This document shows positions 31,736-42,464 of a stretch of 64,000 bases of DNA, piece by piece. The DNA is taken from assembly GCF_024166365.1 (NCBI RefSeq), contig NC_064834.1, positions 56,090,001-56,154,000 on the forward strand. Direction: 5' to 3'. This DNA is from Elephas maximus indicus (taxonomy: Eukaryota; Chordata; Mammalia; Proboscidea; Elephantidae). A model generated the notes under the pieces. It saw nothing but the letters and a program-made list of their open reading frames with translations, made no database searches and was not told the origin of the DNA. How positions within the stretch are numbered: position 1 is the first letter of the stretch; each line of letters opens with the position of its first letter. A program made the translations under genes and the position numbers.

Positions 31736-33242
31736 ATGTCAGTTGGTTTTTTTGTTGTTTTTACATCACTGTCAGATGGAGACATTGAAGCACAGAGGAA
31801 GGAGTTACTTGCCTGGTGTTTCCCAGTGAGCTGGTAGCAAAGCTTTGGCTGGAACTTGTTTCTCAGTGAGATGTTTATTTCAACCACTTCCCATAGTCCG
31901 TGCTCGCAATCAGACAAGGTTTGGTGATACATAGCCTATGTGTAGTGCTGTGGTAGACAGTGAAAGAGACATAGACGTAAATGACAAGGTAACCTGGCTT
32001 CTTGAAACTCTTACCCAAAATTTCCAATGGAAATGGTTAGAATTAGATGGTTAGAATCAGGTTAAAGATCACGCTACTGCATAAGAAATGAACTTTTCCT
32101 TTTTAAAAATCCATTCCCAGTGGGAGATGGAGAACAATTACTTCGTTGAACATTTCTTCAGGGCTTTCATTGAGTGGAGAGTCAAGGGATTCAGAAAGAC
32201 TAAGAGTAGCTCCTCTTGGCTTGGGCATCCATCATTGTACTTCCCAGCTAATCATGGAAGTCTTCTTGAAGGACGTGGGTGAAGTGTGCAGCTTTAAGAC
32301 AATAGGAGAGCACTTGGCTGCTGGGCTGGTTGGCAGGGAGAGCCTATAGTGCCAAAGACTCATTCACATGGAAATTATGGGACGGACCTTGTTGTCCTAA
32401 CTTTGCTTCTCCTCTGGATCCCTTAGCTCTGTCCTTTCTGCCTGGTGTGAAATGGGAATGTCGGAACAGTCCGCAGAATATCTCTTGCCTCTTCCCAGAA
32501 TTACACTAGCCAGATCTACTGCTTATCTTGTAGTGATCTACACTCATTGAGTTACAGCCTGGAATTCCCTTTTGCCTGCACCCTATGCACCAAGAATAGA
32601 ACCTGAGATCCCTACACAGACACTAGAGGGAGTGTTGCCTTGGAAAAGAAGTGAAAATAAATAGGATGAAATAATAACCAAAAAAAAAAAACTGCAAGGG
32701 GAATTGTTCCAAAGGAGAGAAGAAGAGAAGAGGAAGCCTGCAAGTGCATTGTGTGTGGGGTTATTTGGTGATCGGTGCATGAATTATTGATTGGCAACAG
32801 GGCAATATAGAGCCGGGCAGTTGATTATTCTGCCCGTTACTGCAGAGAAAAAGCAAATGGATGTTTTGCACAAATATGTCCATTCTGTACTCGGATATTC
32901 AATGCATTAATGAAGCAACGAAGACTCTAGAAGAATGTCCAGTCGGAAGTAATGCTCAGGCTTGGTTCTCCCACTTCTGCACTTTCTTTCTGTCCCCCTC
33001 ACTTTCATGTACATGGTGGTCAGTCAATAGATGCTTATTAAATTGAGTGAAATACTTTCTGTATGCTTAAAACTGCTTGGGTAAAGAGTGAATGTTTTGG
33101 AGATGGAGAAGGTCTCCTCTGCTCTTGCTGCCCCAGGCCTAGGGCTTGTACCTCTGGGACATCACAGTTGCCTCTCATCAGTTCTCAGTCACTCTCAAAA
33201 GCCTGACTCAGCCCTCTCAAGAGCCTTTTTTTGGCATCTAAA
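31736..33242. other. Unassigned intronic DNA
   Basis: Includes a T/A-rich patch and, at 32046-32166, the first member of duplicate pair B. No exon or named repeat, apart from a possible MIR-like core at 31770-31860 (CAGATGGAGACATTGAAGCA). Confidence 0.5.
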
Positions 33243-33591
33243 TGAGCCCTGGTAGCACAGTGGTTAAGAGCTTGGTTGTTAACCAAAAAGTTGATGGTTT
33301 GAATCTACCCAGCTGCTCCATGGAAGAAAGACCTGGCAATCTGGTCCCATAAAGTTACACCTTAGAAAACCCTATGGGGCAGTTTTACTCTGTCACCTGG
33401 GTTGGCTGTGAGTCAAAACCAATTCCATGGCACCCAACAACTAATGGTCAGGTAGGCAGTTTCTCATCCAGATGATTAGAATCAAATTAAAGATCACACT
33501 GCTGCATAAGAAATAAGGTTTTCTCTTTTGTAAAATATGTTCTCAGTGAGAGATGGAGAACAGGTCCTGAGGTGAACATTTTTTCAGGGCT
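32046..33591. repeat. Local direct duplicate pair B
   Basis: The stretch 32046-32166 recurs at 33471-33591 at equal length (121 bases) in the same orientation, sharing TTAAAGATCAC, CTGCATAAGAAAT, GAGATGGAGAACA and TTCAGGGCT. This suggests an old duplication about 1.43 kb apart. The AfroSINE at 33243-33442 lies between them, just before the second copy. Confidence 0.8.
33243..33442 (+). mobile_element. AfroSINE, diverged
   Basis: TGAGCCCTGGTAGCACAGTG, GTTGATGGTTTGAATCTACC, CTATGGGGCAGTTTTACTCT, ending CATGGCACCCAACAACT. The end resembles the RTE 3' terminus more than most copies here do. Confidence 0.88.
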
Positions 33592-33849
33592 AGAAAAGTA
33601 GCTCAAGTTTCCTATCAGAATGTGGTTACATGTGCTGGGGGAACTTGTCTACTGTAATGGTTTTGAGACTGTGGAACTGGGGATGCAGAGAAACTTGTTT
33701 TTCGGGCTGGTGGTGGAAGAAAAGGGTATCTTTAGAGGCACAAGTGTTGCTTATCCAACTGTGCTCTTTCTGTGTTGTTCAGCCTTGAAAGCTGACGATT
33801 GATCAGAAGATCTCTTGAAACTCTGAAATGTCTTTTTCTTCAACAGTGA

Positions 33850-33965
33850 AGTGGACAAATCTCTGAGCTTCACTTTTACTGGCTGTAAAATGGGGATAAT
33901 ACCTGACTTGTAGGGTTGTTGTGAGTCTTAGAGATAATGAATATAAAGGGTCTGGCATCATAGGC
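33850..33965 (+). mobile_element. MIR SINE relic
   Basis: CTCTGAGCTTCACTTTTACT, GGCTGTAAAATGGGGATAAT, TTGTAGGGTTGTTGTGAGTC, then GGTCTGGCATCATAGG. Confidence 0.75.
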
Positions 33966-33993
33966 CATTACATTAGTTAAGAATGTTTGCTCC

Positions 33994-34971
33994 CATTGTC
34001 TCCCTGAATGAGGAATGGGGTAGGTCGAGAGTCTGTCCTTGTGTAGCAGGCCTCTTAGTACCCTGCCCACATCCCCTAGGCACTTGTCATTTCCACACAT
34101 GCTGGCCTGACTTCGAGCTGCCAGCACCAGTGACTATTTGCCTGAGGGCTTTCTCTGGCCCTTGGACCTTACTTTGATCACACAAGGGGCAGGCTGAAGT
34201 GCCAAGGGCAGGTGGCTGACAATGACTGGTGGGAGTTTGTGGATAAACACCCAGCTCCTTTGACCTCTGGGGAAATAACTCTGAGGCTTGATTTCTACGC
34301 TTCTCCCAGAGTTCCCCAGTGCCATTAAGTCCCAGTAACCTGCTTGCTTTTTTGGCTTCTCATCTTTGTCTCATTTCCTTCTTTCTTTACCAGTATTTTC
34401 AGTGATTTCCTCCTAAATAAACTACTTGCTTTCAAGTTTTTGTTTCAGGGTTTGTTTCTCAAGGAACTAAAATTAAGATACCTGAGCTATTTCCGAGTCA
34501 GGGTTTTTTCCAACACTCTTGTAGAGTCCTGCTTTGGGCCTTGCTGTAGTAAGACTTGGGTATGGAGAGGAAGGTGAGATCATTGACCCCGGTTCTGAGA
34601 GAGTGCTCTTTTTGAGTTGGAATCTTCCAGCAGAAAGGAGTCCAGTCCAGGGTTATAGTGAGTGGTAGAAACACAGTGTTGGGGCATCCAGGGGAGAACA
34701 TACACCTCCAAATTAGTTTTTACTGTCGTTTCTAAGGAGTCCACCTCACTCCGGGACATGCGCTTGGTCTTCATAATGCACAGTCTCCCTAGAATTTGAA
34801 CTTCTATCTGCTGGCAGGTGAATTCCTGCCTGAGAATGGGGTATGAGTTCTTTTTTTCTTAGATGGAGTCAGAATTTTGTCAGGGAACAGCTGAGATCAC
34901 AGTTGGTGTCTCCCTTTCTAAGATACCACTTAATGAGGGACATTATCTGCCTGAATGAAGAATGGGGTAGG
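33994..34971. repeat. Local direct duplicate pair C
   Basis: 31 bases at 33994-34024 recur at 34941-34971 with three mismatches, sharing CCTGAATGA and GAATGGGGTAGG. Shorter than the other pairs, so less secure. Confidence 0.5.
34330..34478 (+). mobile_element. LTR 3' end relic
   Basis: CTCCTAAATAAACTACTTGC, TTTCAAGTTTTTGTTTCAGG, and GTTTGTTTCTCAAGGAACTA is the layout of an old LTR 3' end with its polyadenylation signal. Only the terminal part is recognisable. Confidence 0.5.
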
Positions 34972-35865
34972 AAAGGATATTTTGGAAAGGATATTGGCCT
35001 GGGAGTTGGGATCTCTGCATCTGGGAACTTGGTTTACATTAACTTTGCTTAGCAAGTCACCTGCTTTTCAGGTGTAATGAAATGCAGACCATCCCAGGTG
35101 TAGCATCTTAGATGTCTATGAGTAAGAGTTTTTTTGTTTTTTTTTTTAATTTAATTTAATGGGTGTGTTTGTAAGGAGAGGGCCTGGAACTATAAAAAAA
35201 TTGGAAGATGCTTCTTTCAAGCATGCATGGATTTGGTCTTACCCCAAGCTGGTATAATTTCTTTTATTTATTCATTCATTGAATAATTTGTTTAGTGTGA
35301 TGCAAATGAAATCATTTGTATTTTCTGAGATTCCATTTCCTTCTCTGTAAAATGAAAAATTGAACAAAATGATGCAAGGCCATCTCACCACAAATTAGAT
35401 GTGTTATTAGGTCAAACATTTCTGTATGTGTAAAATGGGGACAAGCCTCTTTGCTCTCTTTATGTCACAGGTAAGTAATGAGAAGCTGCACAAGGAAACA
35501 TTTTGAAAAGAACAGGAGGCGAGATGAACTCAAGGTGTTAGTTTACTTATCTCTCCTTTATTCCTTAAGTTGCTGGAGCTCCTTCAACAGCAGGTCTGGG
35601 ACCTCGTACAGCTCCTGCTGCCTTCTGCCTTCTCCCAGTACAAATGAAACACCTCCGTTAACGCGTACACCACAGTATTAAAAACTCTACAATTCTTATT
35701 CCAGGCACGATGGACGATTTATTTCAAGTCACATCTGATATAATAAAATTCTCAGATGGGAGTGTAATTTGGATGTTTTATAAAAACATTTGTTCTAGGA
35801 CTTGACCTGTATTGATTGCTCTGCCTTATTCCTTTCAGATAATATAAAGTATTTGGGGAGCACCT
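34479..35865. other. Unassigned intronic DNA
   Basis: Nothing nameable apart from duplicate pair C and a T-rich patch near 35130-35160. The frame at 35478-35681 shows no family features. Confidence 0.5.
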
Positions 35866-35876
35866 ATACTATATGA

Positions 35877-36563
35877 GGAAACCCTGGTGGCGTAGTGGTT
35901 AAGAGCTACGGCTGCTAACCAAAAGGTTGGCAGTTCAAATCTATTAGGCACTCCTTGGAAATCCTATGAGGCATGTCATGGATTGAATTGTGTGCCCCCA
36001 AAATATGTGTCAACTTGGTTAGGCCATGATTCCCAGTATTGTGTGGTTGTCCTCCATTTTGTGAATGTAATTTTATGTTGAGAGGGTTAGGGTGGGATTT
36101 TAACACCACCCTTACTCAGGTCACCTCCTTGATCTAAGGTAAAGGGAGTTTCCCTGGGGTGTGGCCTGCACCACCTTTATCTCTCAAGAGGTAACAGTAA
36201 AGGGAAACAAGCAGAGAGTTGGGGACCTCATACCACCAAAAAAGCAGCACCAGGACCAGAGCGTGTCCTTTGGACACGGGGTCCCTGGACCTGAGAAGCT
36301 CCTCGACCAGGGCAAGATTGAGGATGTGGACCTTCCTCCAAGAGCTGACAGAGAGAAAGCCTTCCCCTGGAGCTGGCGCCCTGAATTTGAACTTGTAACC
36401 TACTAGACTGAGAAAATAAATTTCTCGTTGTTAAAGCCATCCACTTGTGGTATCTCTGTTATAGGACCACTAGATGACTAAGACAGGGCAGTTCTACTCT
36501 GTCCTATAGGGTTGCTATGAGTTGGAATCGACTTGATGGCAAGAGGTTTGGGTTTTTTTTTTA
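35877..36563 (+). mobile_element. AfroSINE split by an LTR insertion
   Basis: The left half, 35877-35973, is close to consensus: GAAACCCTGGTGGCGTAGTG, GTTAAGAGCTACGGCTGCTA, GCAGTTCAAATC. The right half, 36487-36563, resumes at GGGCAGTTCTACTCTGTCCT and ends in a T-run after GGTTTGGG. The whole is flanked by ATACTATATGA (35866-35876) and ATACTATGTGA (36564-36574), so the SINE landed first and the LTR element followed. Confidence 0.95.
35974..36486 (+). mobile_element. Solo LTR, MaLR/ERVL-like, inside an AfroSINE
   Basis: 513 bases, starting TGTCATGGATTGAATTGTGT and ending GATGACTAAGACA. Contains GAAAATAAATTTCTCGTTGT near the 3' end as polyadenylation signal. Flanked by AGGCA and GGGCA (35969-35973 and 36487-36491), the 5-base duplication expected for ERVL-type integration. 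No gag, pol or env remains, so this is the product of LTR-LTR recombination. Confidence 0.88.
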
Positions 36564-36574
36564 ATACTATGTGA

Positions 36575-36991
36575 TGTGGAATGTGCAAAGACTGGACACC
36601 CCAAAAGCTTGAAGTCTTGTGTGTAGAAAACACATATTAGACAAATATTATCAAGAACCTAGTGAGAAGACATAAAGTAAGTGCTAATTTAAGCACACTT
36701 AGGAAATACCTTGAATGTAATCAAGCCCACAATGAATGAAAACTAATAAAAATGTTTGCACTATTACAGTTGTTTTTACTATCTATAAAAAAATCCAGTA
36801 GCATGATTGAAAATAGAGATAATCCTGTATCACCAAACCTGTGCCACTCGAGGAGTATCCTGAGCTTTGAGGTCAAATAGATTACCTTATATTTTGGCAA
36901 TAGCTCCAAATTTTACCTTATTAGTTTGGGCTATAACTTTCTTGCACAGCTTTTTTTTGTCTTTCCTTGTAGATGGAAGTAACATCTGCTT
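36575..36991. other. Unassigned intronic DNA, AT-rich
   Basis: No repeat recognised with confidence. Confidence 0.45.
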
Positions 36992-37001
36992 TTCCACCAT
37001 A

Positions 37002-37215
37002 AAACCAAAAACCAAACCTATTGCCGTCGCGTTGATTCTGACTCATAATGACCCTATGGGACAGAGTAGAATTGCCTTATAGGATTTCCAAGGCTGTAAT
37101 ATTTTTGAAAGCAGACTGCCACATCTTTTTCCGTTGGAGCAGCTGGTGGACTTGAACCACTGACCATTTCGTTAGCAGCTGAGTGCTGAGCTACTGCGTG
37201 ACCAGGGCTCCTTTT
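37002..37215 (-). mobile_element. AfroSINE, long form
   Basis: AAAACCAAAAACCAAACCTA tail, TTGATTCTGACTCATAATGA, CCACATCTTTTTCCGTTGGA block, reversed head ending GACCAGGGCTCC. TTCCACCATA (36992-37001) and TTCTACCATA (37216-37225) flank it. Confidence 0.92.
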
Positions 37216-37985
37216 TTCTACCATAGTACTCAGATATTTCAGATTTCTAACTGTATTATTATTGGATATCCTCATTTGTATTGATTCTTTCCCAAACCTG
37301 ATTCCTTGCCATTATCTTGAGATTTCTATGTGTTCTACTTCTGGGGTAATGCCTCTATTTCTTGAATTCTGTGTCATCTTCTTTCTTGAGTTGCTTTTCA
37401 TTCCGCTGTGGTAGATCCTCTTTTTTTTTTTTTTCCAGAGAGTTCATGGGAAAATCCTAGTTTATACCTGCTGTCCTGACAAATATTAATAGATGCTTTT
37501 TTTCTTCAAAATCACCTCAATTAGGGGTTTTTAAAAAATTGTGATAAAAATATATATAACAAAACTTTTCACATTTCAACATTTTGTTTTACACGTACAG
37601 TTCAGTGAATAGATTCTTTTGAACTATCAGAAGATCCTGGCTTGGATAATAAATTTTATGGTCACCCAGTACATGGGAGATATTTTATTTTTTCTTGGCA
37701 TGTCTAAAATTTATTTTGTTCTCACATTGCCTTGATGGTTCATCTGGACATAAAAATCTAGGGGAAAAAAAGCATTTCCCTTGGTTATCTGAAGTACTTA
37801 GATTATTTGCTGGGCTTGTATCATCTGCCATTTTTAGATTATGTGTGTTTCCCTGTCTACTCAAGGACTGATGAGGGTGGGGAAAGAAGGAGTGTGGGAT
37901 GGGACACCTTTGGCCTGTTACTATTAGTGAGTGATACCCATTAAGGAGATCTGATTGCAACCACATTTACACAAAATTGGCATTG
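37216..37985 (-). mobile_element. Old L1/HAL1-like relic
   Basis: The middle block AACAAAACTTTTCACATTTC, AACATTTTGTTTTACACGTA, CAGTTCAGTGAATAG (about 37559-37612) matches reverse L1 3' UTR wording. The flanking T-rich sequence (GAGTTGCTTTTCATTCCGCT; CATTGCCTTGATGGTTCATC, GACATAAAAATCTAGG) resembles reverse L1-type coding relics. A T16 run lies at 37421-37436. Confidence 0.4.
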
Positions 37986-38106
37986 TGATGTGGTAGATTA
38001 ATAAATAACTCTACAGAGTAATTGGCCATGCACACTTATCTGAATACCTTTAATACAGAACTTAACCAAAGAGCAGTTTTAGCTACCTTTTATTTAAAAA
38101 AAAAAA

Positions 38107-38303
38107 TGGGTGGCAGAGCAGTTAAAGCGCTCGGCTGCTAACTGAAAACTTGGCAGTTTGGACCCACCAGCTGTATGGGAGAAAGACATGGCAGTCTGCT
38201 TCTGTAAAGGTTTACAGCCTTAGAATCCCTGTGGGGGATTCTGTCCCATAGGGTTGTTATGAGTCGGAATTGACTTGATGGCAATGGGTTTGGTTTGGGT
38301 TGG
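38107..38303 (+). mobile_element. AfroSINE, long form
   Basis: GGGTGGCAGAGCAGTTAAAG, CTCGGCTGCTAACTGAAAAC, CTGCTTCTGTAAAGGTTTAC, ending TGATGGCAATGGGTTTGG. Flanked by TATTTAAAAAA at 38091-38101 and 38304-38314; the first bases of the head are lost. Confidence 0.9.
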
Positions 38304-38339
38304 TATTTAAAAAAACTTAGAGTGACCTTTTAAAACTTC

Positions 38340-38965
38340 ATCAATATTCAGTGTTCACCAAATATTTGTGGAGTACCCTCTATGTTCCAGGCATTGCCAG
38401 GCACTGGATAGATAATGGTGAACAGTGATTTGAAAGAGAAGAGTGTGATAATATCAAAGATTCCACGAGGGACATTGAACTTAGAGAGGGCAGAGAGGAA
38501 GGAGCGGATGAGCCAAGACCTCAAAGGTGCGAAGGGTCAATTAGAAGAAGAGGAGAGGGCAGTGCGTTCTGAGTACACAGCTTCTGTGGCACGAGGGAGC
38601 AAGGTGTCTGAAAGGGACAGAAAGGAGGCCAGTGCGGCTGGAGCAGAGGGCTTGCAGGCTGGAGGGCTGGCGAGAGATGGATCTAGATAGGTAGGCATAG
38701 GTAGGACGAGGTGGAGCCTTATGAGTTCAGGGGAAGGAGTCTGTTCTGTATCCTAAGAGCAAAGGGAAAGCCATGGGAGGGCTTGAAGTCGCAGAGTGAC
38801 ATAGTTAAATTTACATTACAAAAATCACTCTGATGCCCTGTGGATTGGAGGAACAAAAAGATGGATGCTGGGAGACAGAGGAATAGAATGTTGCTATAGC
38901 TAAAGAAAATGATCGCTTGGGTGGTGGCCATGGCGGTGGGTGAGAAGGAGCCAACACAGGAGATA
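38340..38965 (-). mobile_element. L2 LINE relic
   Basis: Long but diverged reverse L2: TGTTCCAGGCATTGCCAGGC, GACAGAAAGGAGGCCAGTGC, GGCTGGAGCAGAGGG, GAGCAAAGGGAAAGCCATGG, AGGGCTTGAAGTCGCAGAGT, AAAAATCACTCTGATGCCCT. Confidence 0.75.
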
Positions 38966-38974
38966 TTTAGCTGG

Positions 38975-39456
38975 TGTAGATGATTGTGTTATTGGTCTCA
39001 AGTCTTCACCCCTCTTTATAACTCTCTTTGTTTTGGGGCTTGGCAGTGCCCTCTCTCTGTGAGTGGGGCATTCTTCTCCATCTCCTAGTTTAGGTTGGCC
39101 TTGGGACTTGTTTTGTCCAATAGAAGAGGTGGAAGTATTAGTATGCTAGTTCTCAGCTTAGTTAACAAGAAACATGGTGTGTTTCTTGGGACTCTGCAGT
39201 GGCCATGAGAAGAAACATGCCCAGGCTAGCCCACCTGTCCCAGGAGGAGGATGAGAGAGAAGTAGTGCACAGTCATTCCCGGGCAAGCCCAGCCTAGATC
39301 AGCTTTGCCCAGCCATGAGCCCCAGAACCGCCCAGCTGAGCTCAGCCGTGACTAGCAGAACTGCCCACCTGATTTGTAAATGATTGTTATAAGAATAAAT
39401 GAGAGATTGGGGTGATTTGTTCTGCAGTATTTTCGCAGCAAAAGCCAACTGATACA
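38975..39456 (+). mobile_element. Probable solo LTR
   Basis: 482 bases from TGTAGATGATTGTGTTATTG to GCCAACTGATACA. Internal AAGAATAAATGAGAGATTGG could be the polyadenylation signal. The flanks GCTGG (38970-38974) and GCAGG (39457-39461) would be a 5-base duplication with one change. Its sequence differs from the LTRs at 35974 and 54608. Confidence 0.55.
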
Positions 39457-39483
39457 GCAGGTAAAATCGGAACTTAATGACAG

Positions 39484-39637
39484 GTTACCGTTGCTGTTGA
39501 GTCAGTTCCGACTCATAGCGGCTCTATAGGACAGAGTAGAACTGCCCCATAGGGTTTCTAAGGAGTGACTGATGGATTCGAACTGCCAACCTTTTGGTTA
39601 GCAGTCAGGCTGTTAACCTCTGCTCCACCAGGGCTTC
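39484..39637 (-). mobile_element. AfroSINE, short form
   Basis: GTTGCTGTTGAGTCAGTTCC, GACAGAGTAGAACTGCCCCA, TTTCTAAGGAGTGACTGATG (middle block absent), reversed head ending CTCCACCAGGGCTTC. Flanked by perfect TAATGACAG at 39475-39483 and 39638-39646. Confidence 0.94.
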
Positions 39638-39774
39638 TAATGACAGACTGGATATAGCAAACTTGTGGAAACATAGCTATGGTATAAAGTCAGACCCACC
39701 TCTATTTTTAAAACCATTAGCCTTATATATACCCAGGGTTTTTTTTTGTATACCCAGGGCTACTTAACCAGTAA

Positions 39775-39968
39775 CCCAATTCTGTCAAGTAGACTTTGAC
39801 CCATGGTGGCCCCATGTGTGTCAGAGTAAAATTGTGCTCCATAGGGTTTAACGGCTAATTTTTTGGAAGTAGATTGTCAGCCTTTCTTCCAGTGCACTTC
39901 TGTGGGTGGACTCAAACTTCCAACCTTTCAGTTAGCAGCTAAGCGCATTAACCGTTTGCACACCCCTC
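39775..39968 (-). mobile_element. AfroSINE, 'TGTGCTCCAT' subtype
   Basis: ATTCTGTCAAGTAGACTTTG, GTGTGTCAGAGTAAAATTGT, GCTCCATAGGG, CCAACCTTTCAGTTAGCAGC, ending ACCGTTTGCACACC. Older than the short-form copies, by its number of changes. Confidence 0.88.
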
Positions 39969-41073
39969 TTTTTTGTAGTCTTCTGCCACTTTAGGTCTGT
40001 TTGAATTCATGGCTTCTTTTCCTGCAGCTGAATGAGGTAGACCAGATTCATGGTCCAGAAGAATTGCTCTTCTCCCTCCCTTTTGTTTCTCACTCTTTCC
40101 AGCTACCTAGTTGATTCCACAAAAGACTTCAAGCTGAGTGGTCCTCTTGAATAGGAGCCTTCAAGCCCTGACACTCAGAGTGTTCTTGTTAGAGTTGAAG
40201 TCACGTTGTGCTCTAGCTGTGAGTTTGGAATTTCACTTAGAGGGGGGAAGAAATGTGGGGCCAGGGATTTTCATGGTTTTAACTGATTACTTAAAATATA
40301 TTAGTTCTGATAAAATATTTAGCTCTTAAACAAATTTAATATAGGGAATTGTGCTTTATTTATTAATGGCAGTTGCAGGCAGATTGGTAGGAGCTGTGTT
40401 AAAGTGCACTGTTGTGATATTGCAAAGTATAGTAATTACTGTAATATTTTGTTGAATTATTAATATCTCCTATGCCTGCAGGAACATAAGCTTCTGCGGC
40501 AGAATTCATTTCAAGATTACCTTTTCCCTCTTCTGGTTTTGTTTTGTGTTTTCTTTTTGTGCACCTATGAATTTTTTAAGAAATGAAGTAGTGGGGCAGA
40601 GTTGATTCTGTTGTGTGAAACCCGTTGCTGCACTCTGTAACTGAGTGTAGGAGGCAGTGGAGAAGAGCCATAGTTCCTCAATGCTCCCCCTGCCTCAGCC
40701 AAGCCCATTTGCAGTCCTGGACTGGAGGGTGCCAAGAAAATCATCTCTGGGGAGAAGATGGGGCCCACCATTGTGCCTTTTACAGGAGCTGATATGGGGA
40801 GAGAAAATTGTGGGGAGATCATGTGTGTGCACGCATGCATGTTACGTGTGTATTCCTTGAAGAAGAGCTGATCTTACCTGTAGGTGGAGTTGGTAGGTGT
40901 TCAGGTATATGTGTTGAAATGGCATAAGCCTGTTTTATTAATGCTTCAGTAACTATTTATTATTTTTTTATTATGTACTCAAATGAGATTGCTGTGGATA
41001 ATGGTAATGATGGTGATGTTGATGACGATAGCTCAAAGTTGTTAGCTTGTGCGTAAATTTAACATAGGGGTAG
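39969..41073. other. Unassigned intronic DNA
   Basis: Contains an AT-rich, repeat-free patch (40290-40520) and a short GAT-type run (40990-41035, GGTAATGATGGTGATGTTGA). No gene signal. Confidence 0.45.
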
Positions 41074-41235
41074 GGCTGGATTCGTCAATAAGCAAGGTAC
41101 ACACGAGCTTACTTGTGCATACTTACTCATCTGTAGTGATCAATTTCACCTGTCTCTCACCACATCAAATGTGAAACCCGTGCAAAATTGTTCACTAAAC
41201 CTGTGTGTACCTTGCTTATTGGTTAATCTGCTCCT
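41074..41235. repeat. Palindromic, MITE-like element
   Basis: A perfect 19-base inverted repeat, CAATAAGCAAGGTACACAC at 41086-41104, and its complement at 41203-41221, enclosing 98 bases. Similarity continues weakly outward (GGGCTGGATT against the complement of AATCTGCTCC). No coding capacity. An AfroSINE tail follows within 25 bases. Confidence 0.65.
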
Positions 41236-41257
41236 GCTTAGGGGCGTCTCTTGAGGG

Positions 41258-41345
41258 GGGTGCTACCTATGGAGCACAGTTCCACTCTGACACACATGAA
41301 TGTCTATGAGTTGGAATCAACTTGACAGCAGCTGGTAGGTAGGTT
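41258..41345 (+). mobile_element. AfroSINE 3' end, 5'-truncated
   Basis: GTGCTACCTATGGAGCACAG, TTCCACTCTGACACACATGA, AGTTGGAATCAACTTGACAG, CAGCTGGTAGG. The tRNA-like head is missing. Confidence 0.75.
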
Positions 41346-41529
41346 TCTTCATCTGTGTAATAGTTGCAAATACCAAAATGAAATCTATTTGAAAGGGCTT
41401 TATAAACTATAAATTTACAGACACCAGACATGTTGAAGGAATGTCATTGTATTTAAATCAGAGGAGAAGTTGCTTGTATTTGTGGTGTGATTCTGAGGGG
41501 CAGCAAGGAGGACTCTGCCCAGTGCTTTT

Positions 41530-42450
41530 TGATTTTGGCCCTTTCTTCTTTTTGTATGTGTGCATTTATTGATATAAGTTGACCTCTGACCACTACTTTT
41601 GCTGTGTCCCAAAGGTTCTGATAGGAAGCATTTTCATTCTCATTGGATTCTGTGAGTTTCTTTATCCCATCCTTAATGTCTTCTTTAATCAGCCTTTTTT
41701 GAGCAGGATATTGTTCAGTTTCCAAGTGTTTGATTTCTTTTCCCTGCTTTTTCTGTTATTGATTTCTACTTTTATGGCCTTATGGTCAGAGAAGATGCTT
41801 TGTAATACCTCAATGTTTTGGATTCTGCTAAGGCTTGCTTTATGACCTATTATGTGGTCTATTCTAGAGAATGTTCCAAGTGCACTAGAAAAGAAAGTAT
41901 AGTTGGTTGCTGTTGGGTGGAGTGTTCTGTATATGTCTATGAGGTCCAGTTGGTTGATTGTGGCGTTTAGATCTTCCGTGTCTCTATCGAGCTTCTTTCT
42001 GGATGTCCTGTCCTTCACCAAAAGTGGTGTGTTGAAGTCTCCAACTATTATTGTGGAGCTGTCTATCTCACTTTTCAGTGCTGATAGAGTTTGTTTTATG
42101 TATCTTGCAGCCCTGTCATTGGGTGCATAAATATTTAATATGGTTATATCCTCCTGGTATATTGTCCCTTTAATCATTATTATGTAGTGTCCTTCCTTAT
42201 CCTTTATGATGGATTTAACGTTAAAATCTGTTTTGTCAGAAATTAATATTGCCACTCCTGCTCTTTTTTGATTGTTGTTTGCTTGATATATTTTTTTCCA
42301 TCCTTTGAGTTTTAGTATGTTTGTGTCTTCAAGTCTAAGGTGTGTCTCTTGTAGGCAGCGTATAGACGGATCATGTTTTTTAATCCATTCTGCCACTGTG
42401 TCTCTTTATCGGTGCATTTAGTCCATTTACATTCAGCATAATTGTGGATA
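41530..42450 (-). pseudogene. L1 ORF2 endonuclease-domain relic
   Basis: Encodes the AP-type endonuclease half of ORF2p. Before the long open part the sequence reads LNVNGLNAPIKRH, then a lost base breaks the frame. The open frame at 42396-41689 follows, with CLQETHLRLEDTNILKLKGW (the catalytic glutamate is in QETH), NIYAPND, VGDFNTPL (catalytic D and N) and SRIDHI, ending at IFSDHKAI (SDH motif). A second piece continues as ASYQNLWDTAKVVVRGQ. The reverse transcriptase domain is absent. It once made the nick that primes L1 copying. Confidence 0.9.
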
Positions 42451-42464
42451 GGTATGAATTTAGT

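Noticed and set aside
35878-35945. Genuine tRNA genes suggested by box A/B-like sequences
   Set aside because: Every such site belongs to an AfroSINE head or a MIR. No free-standing cloverleaf was seen.
41689-42396. 235-codon minus-strand frame as a host nuclease gene
   Set aside because: It carries L1 ORF2 endonuclease motifs, and it sits in order after an L1 5' UTR and ORF1.
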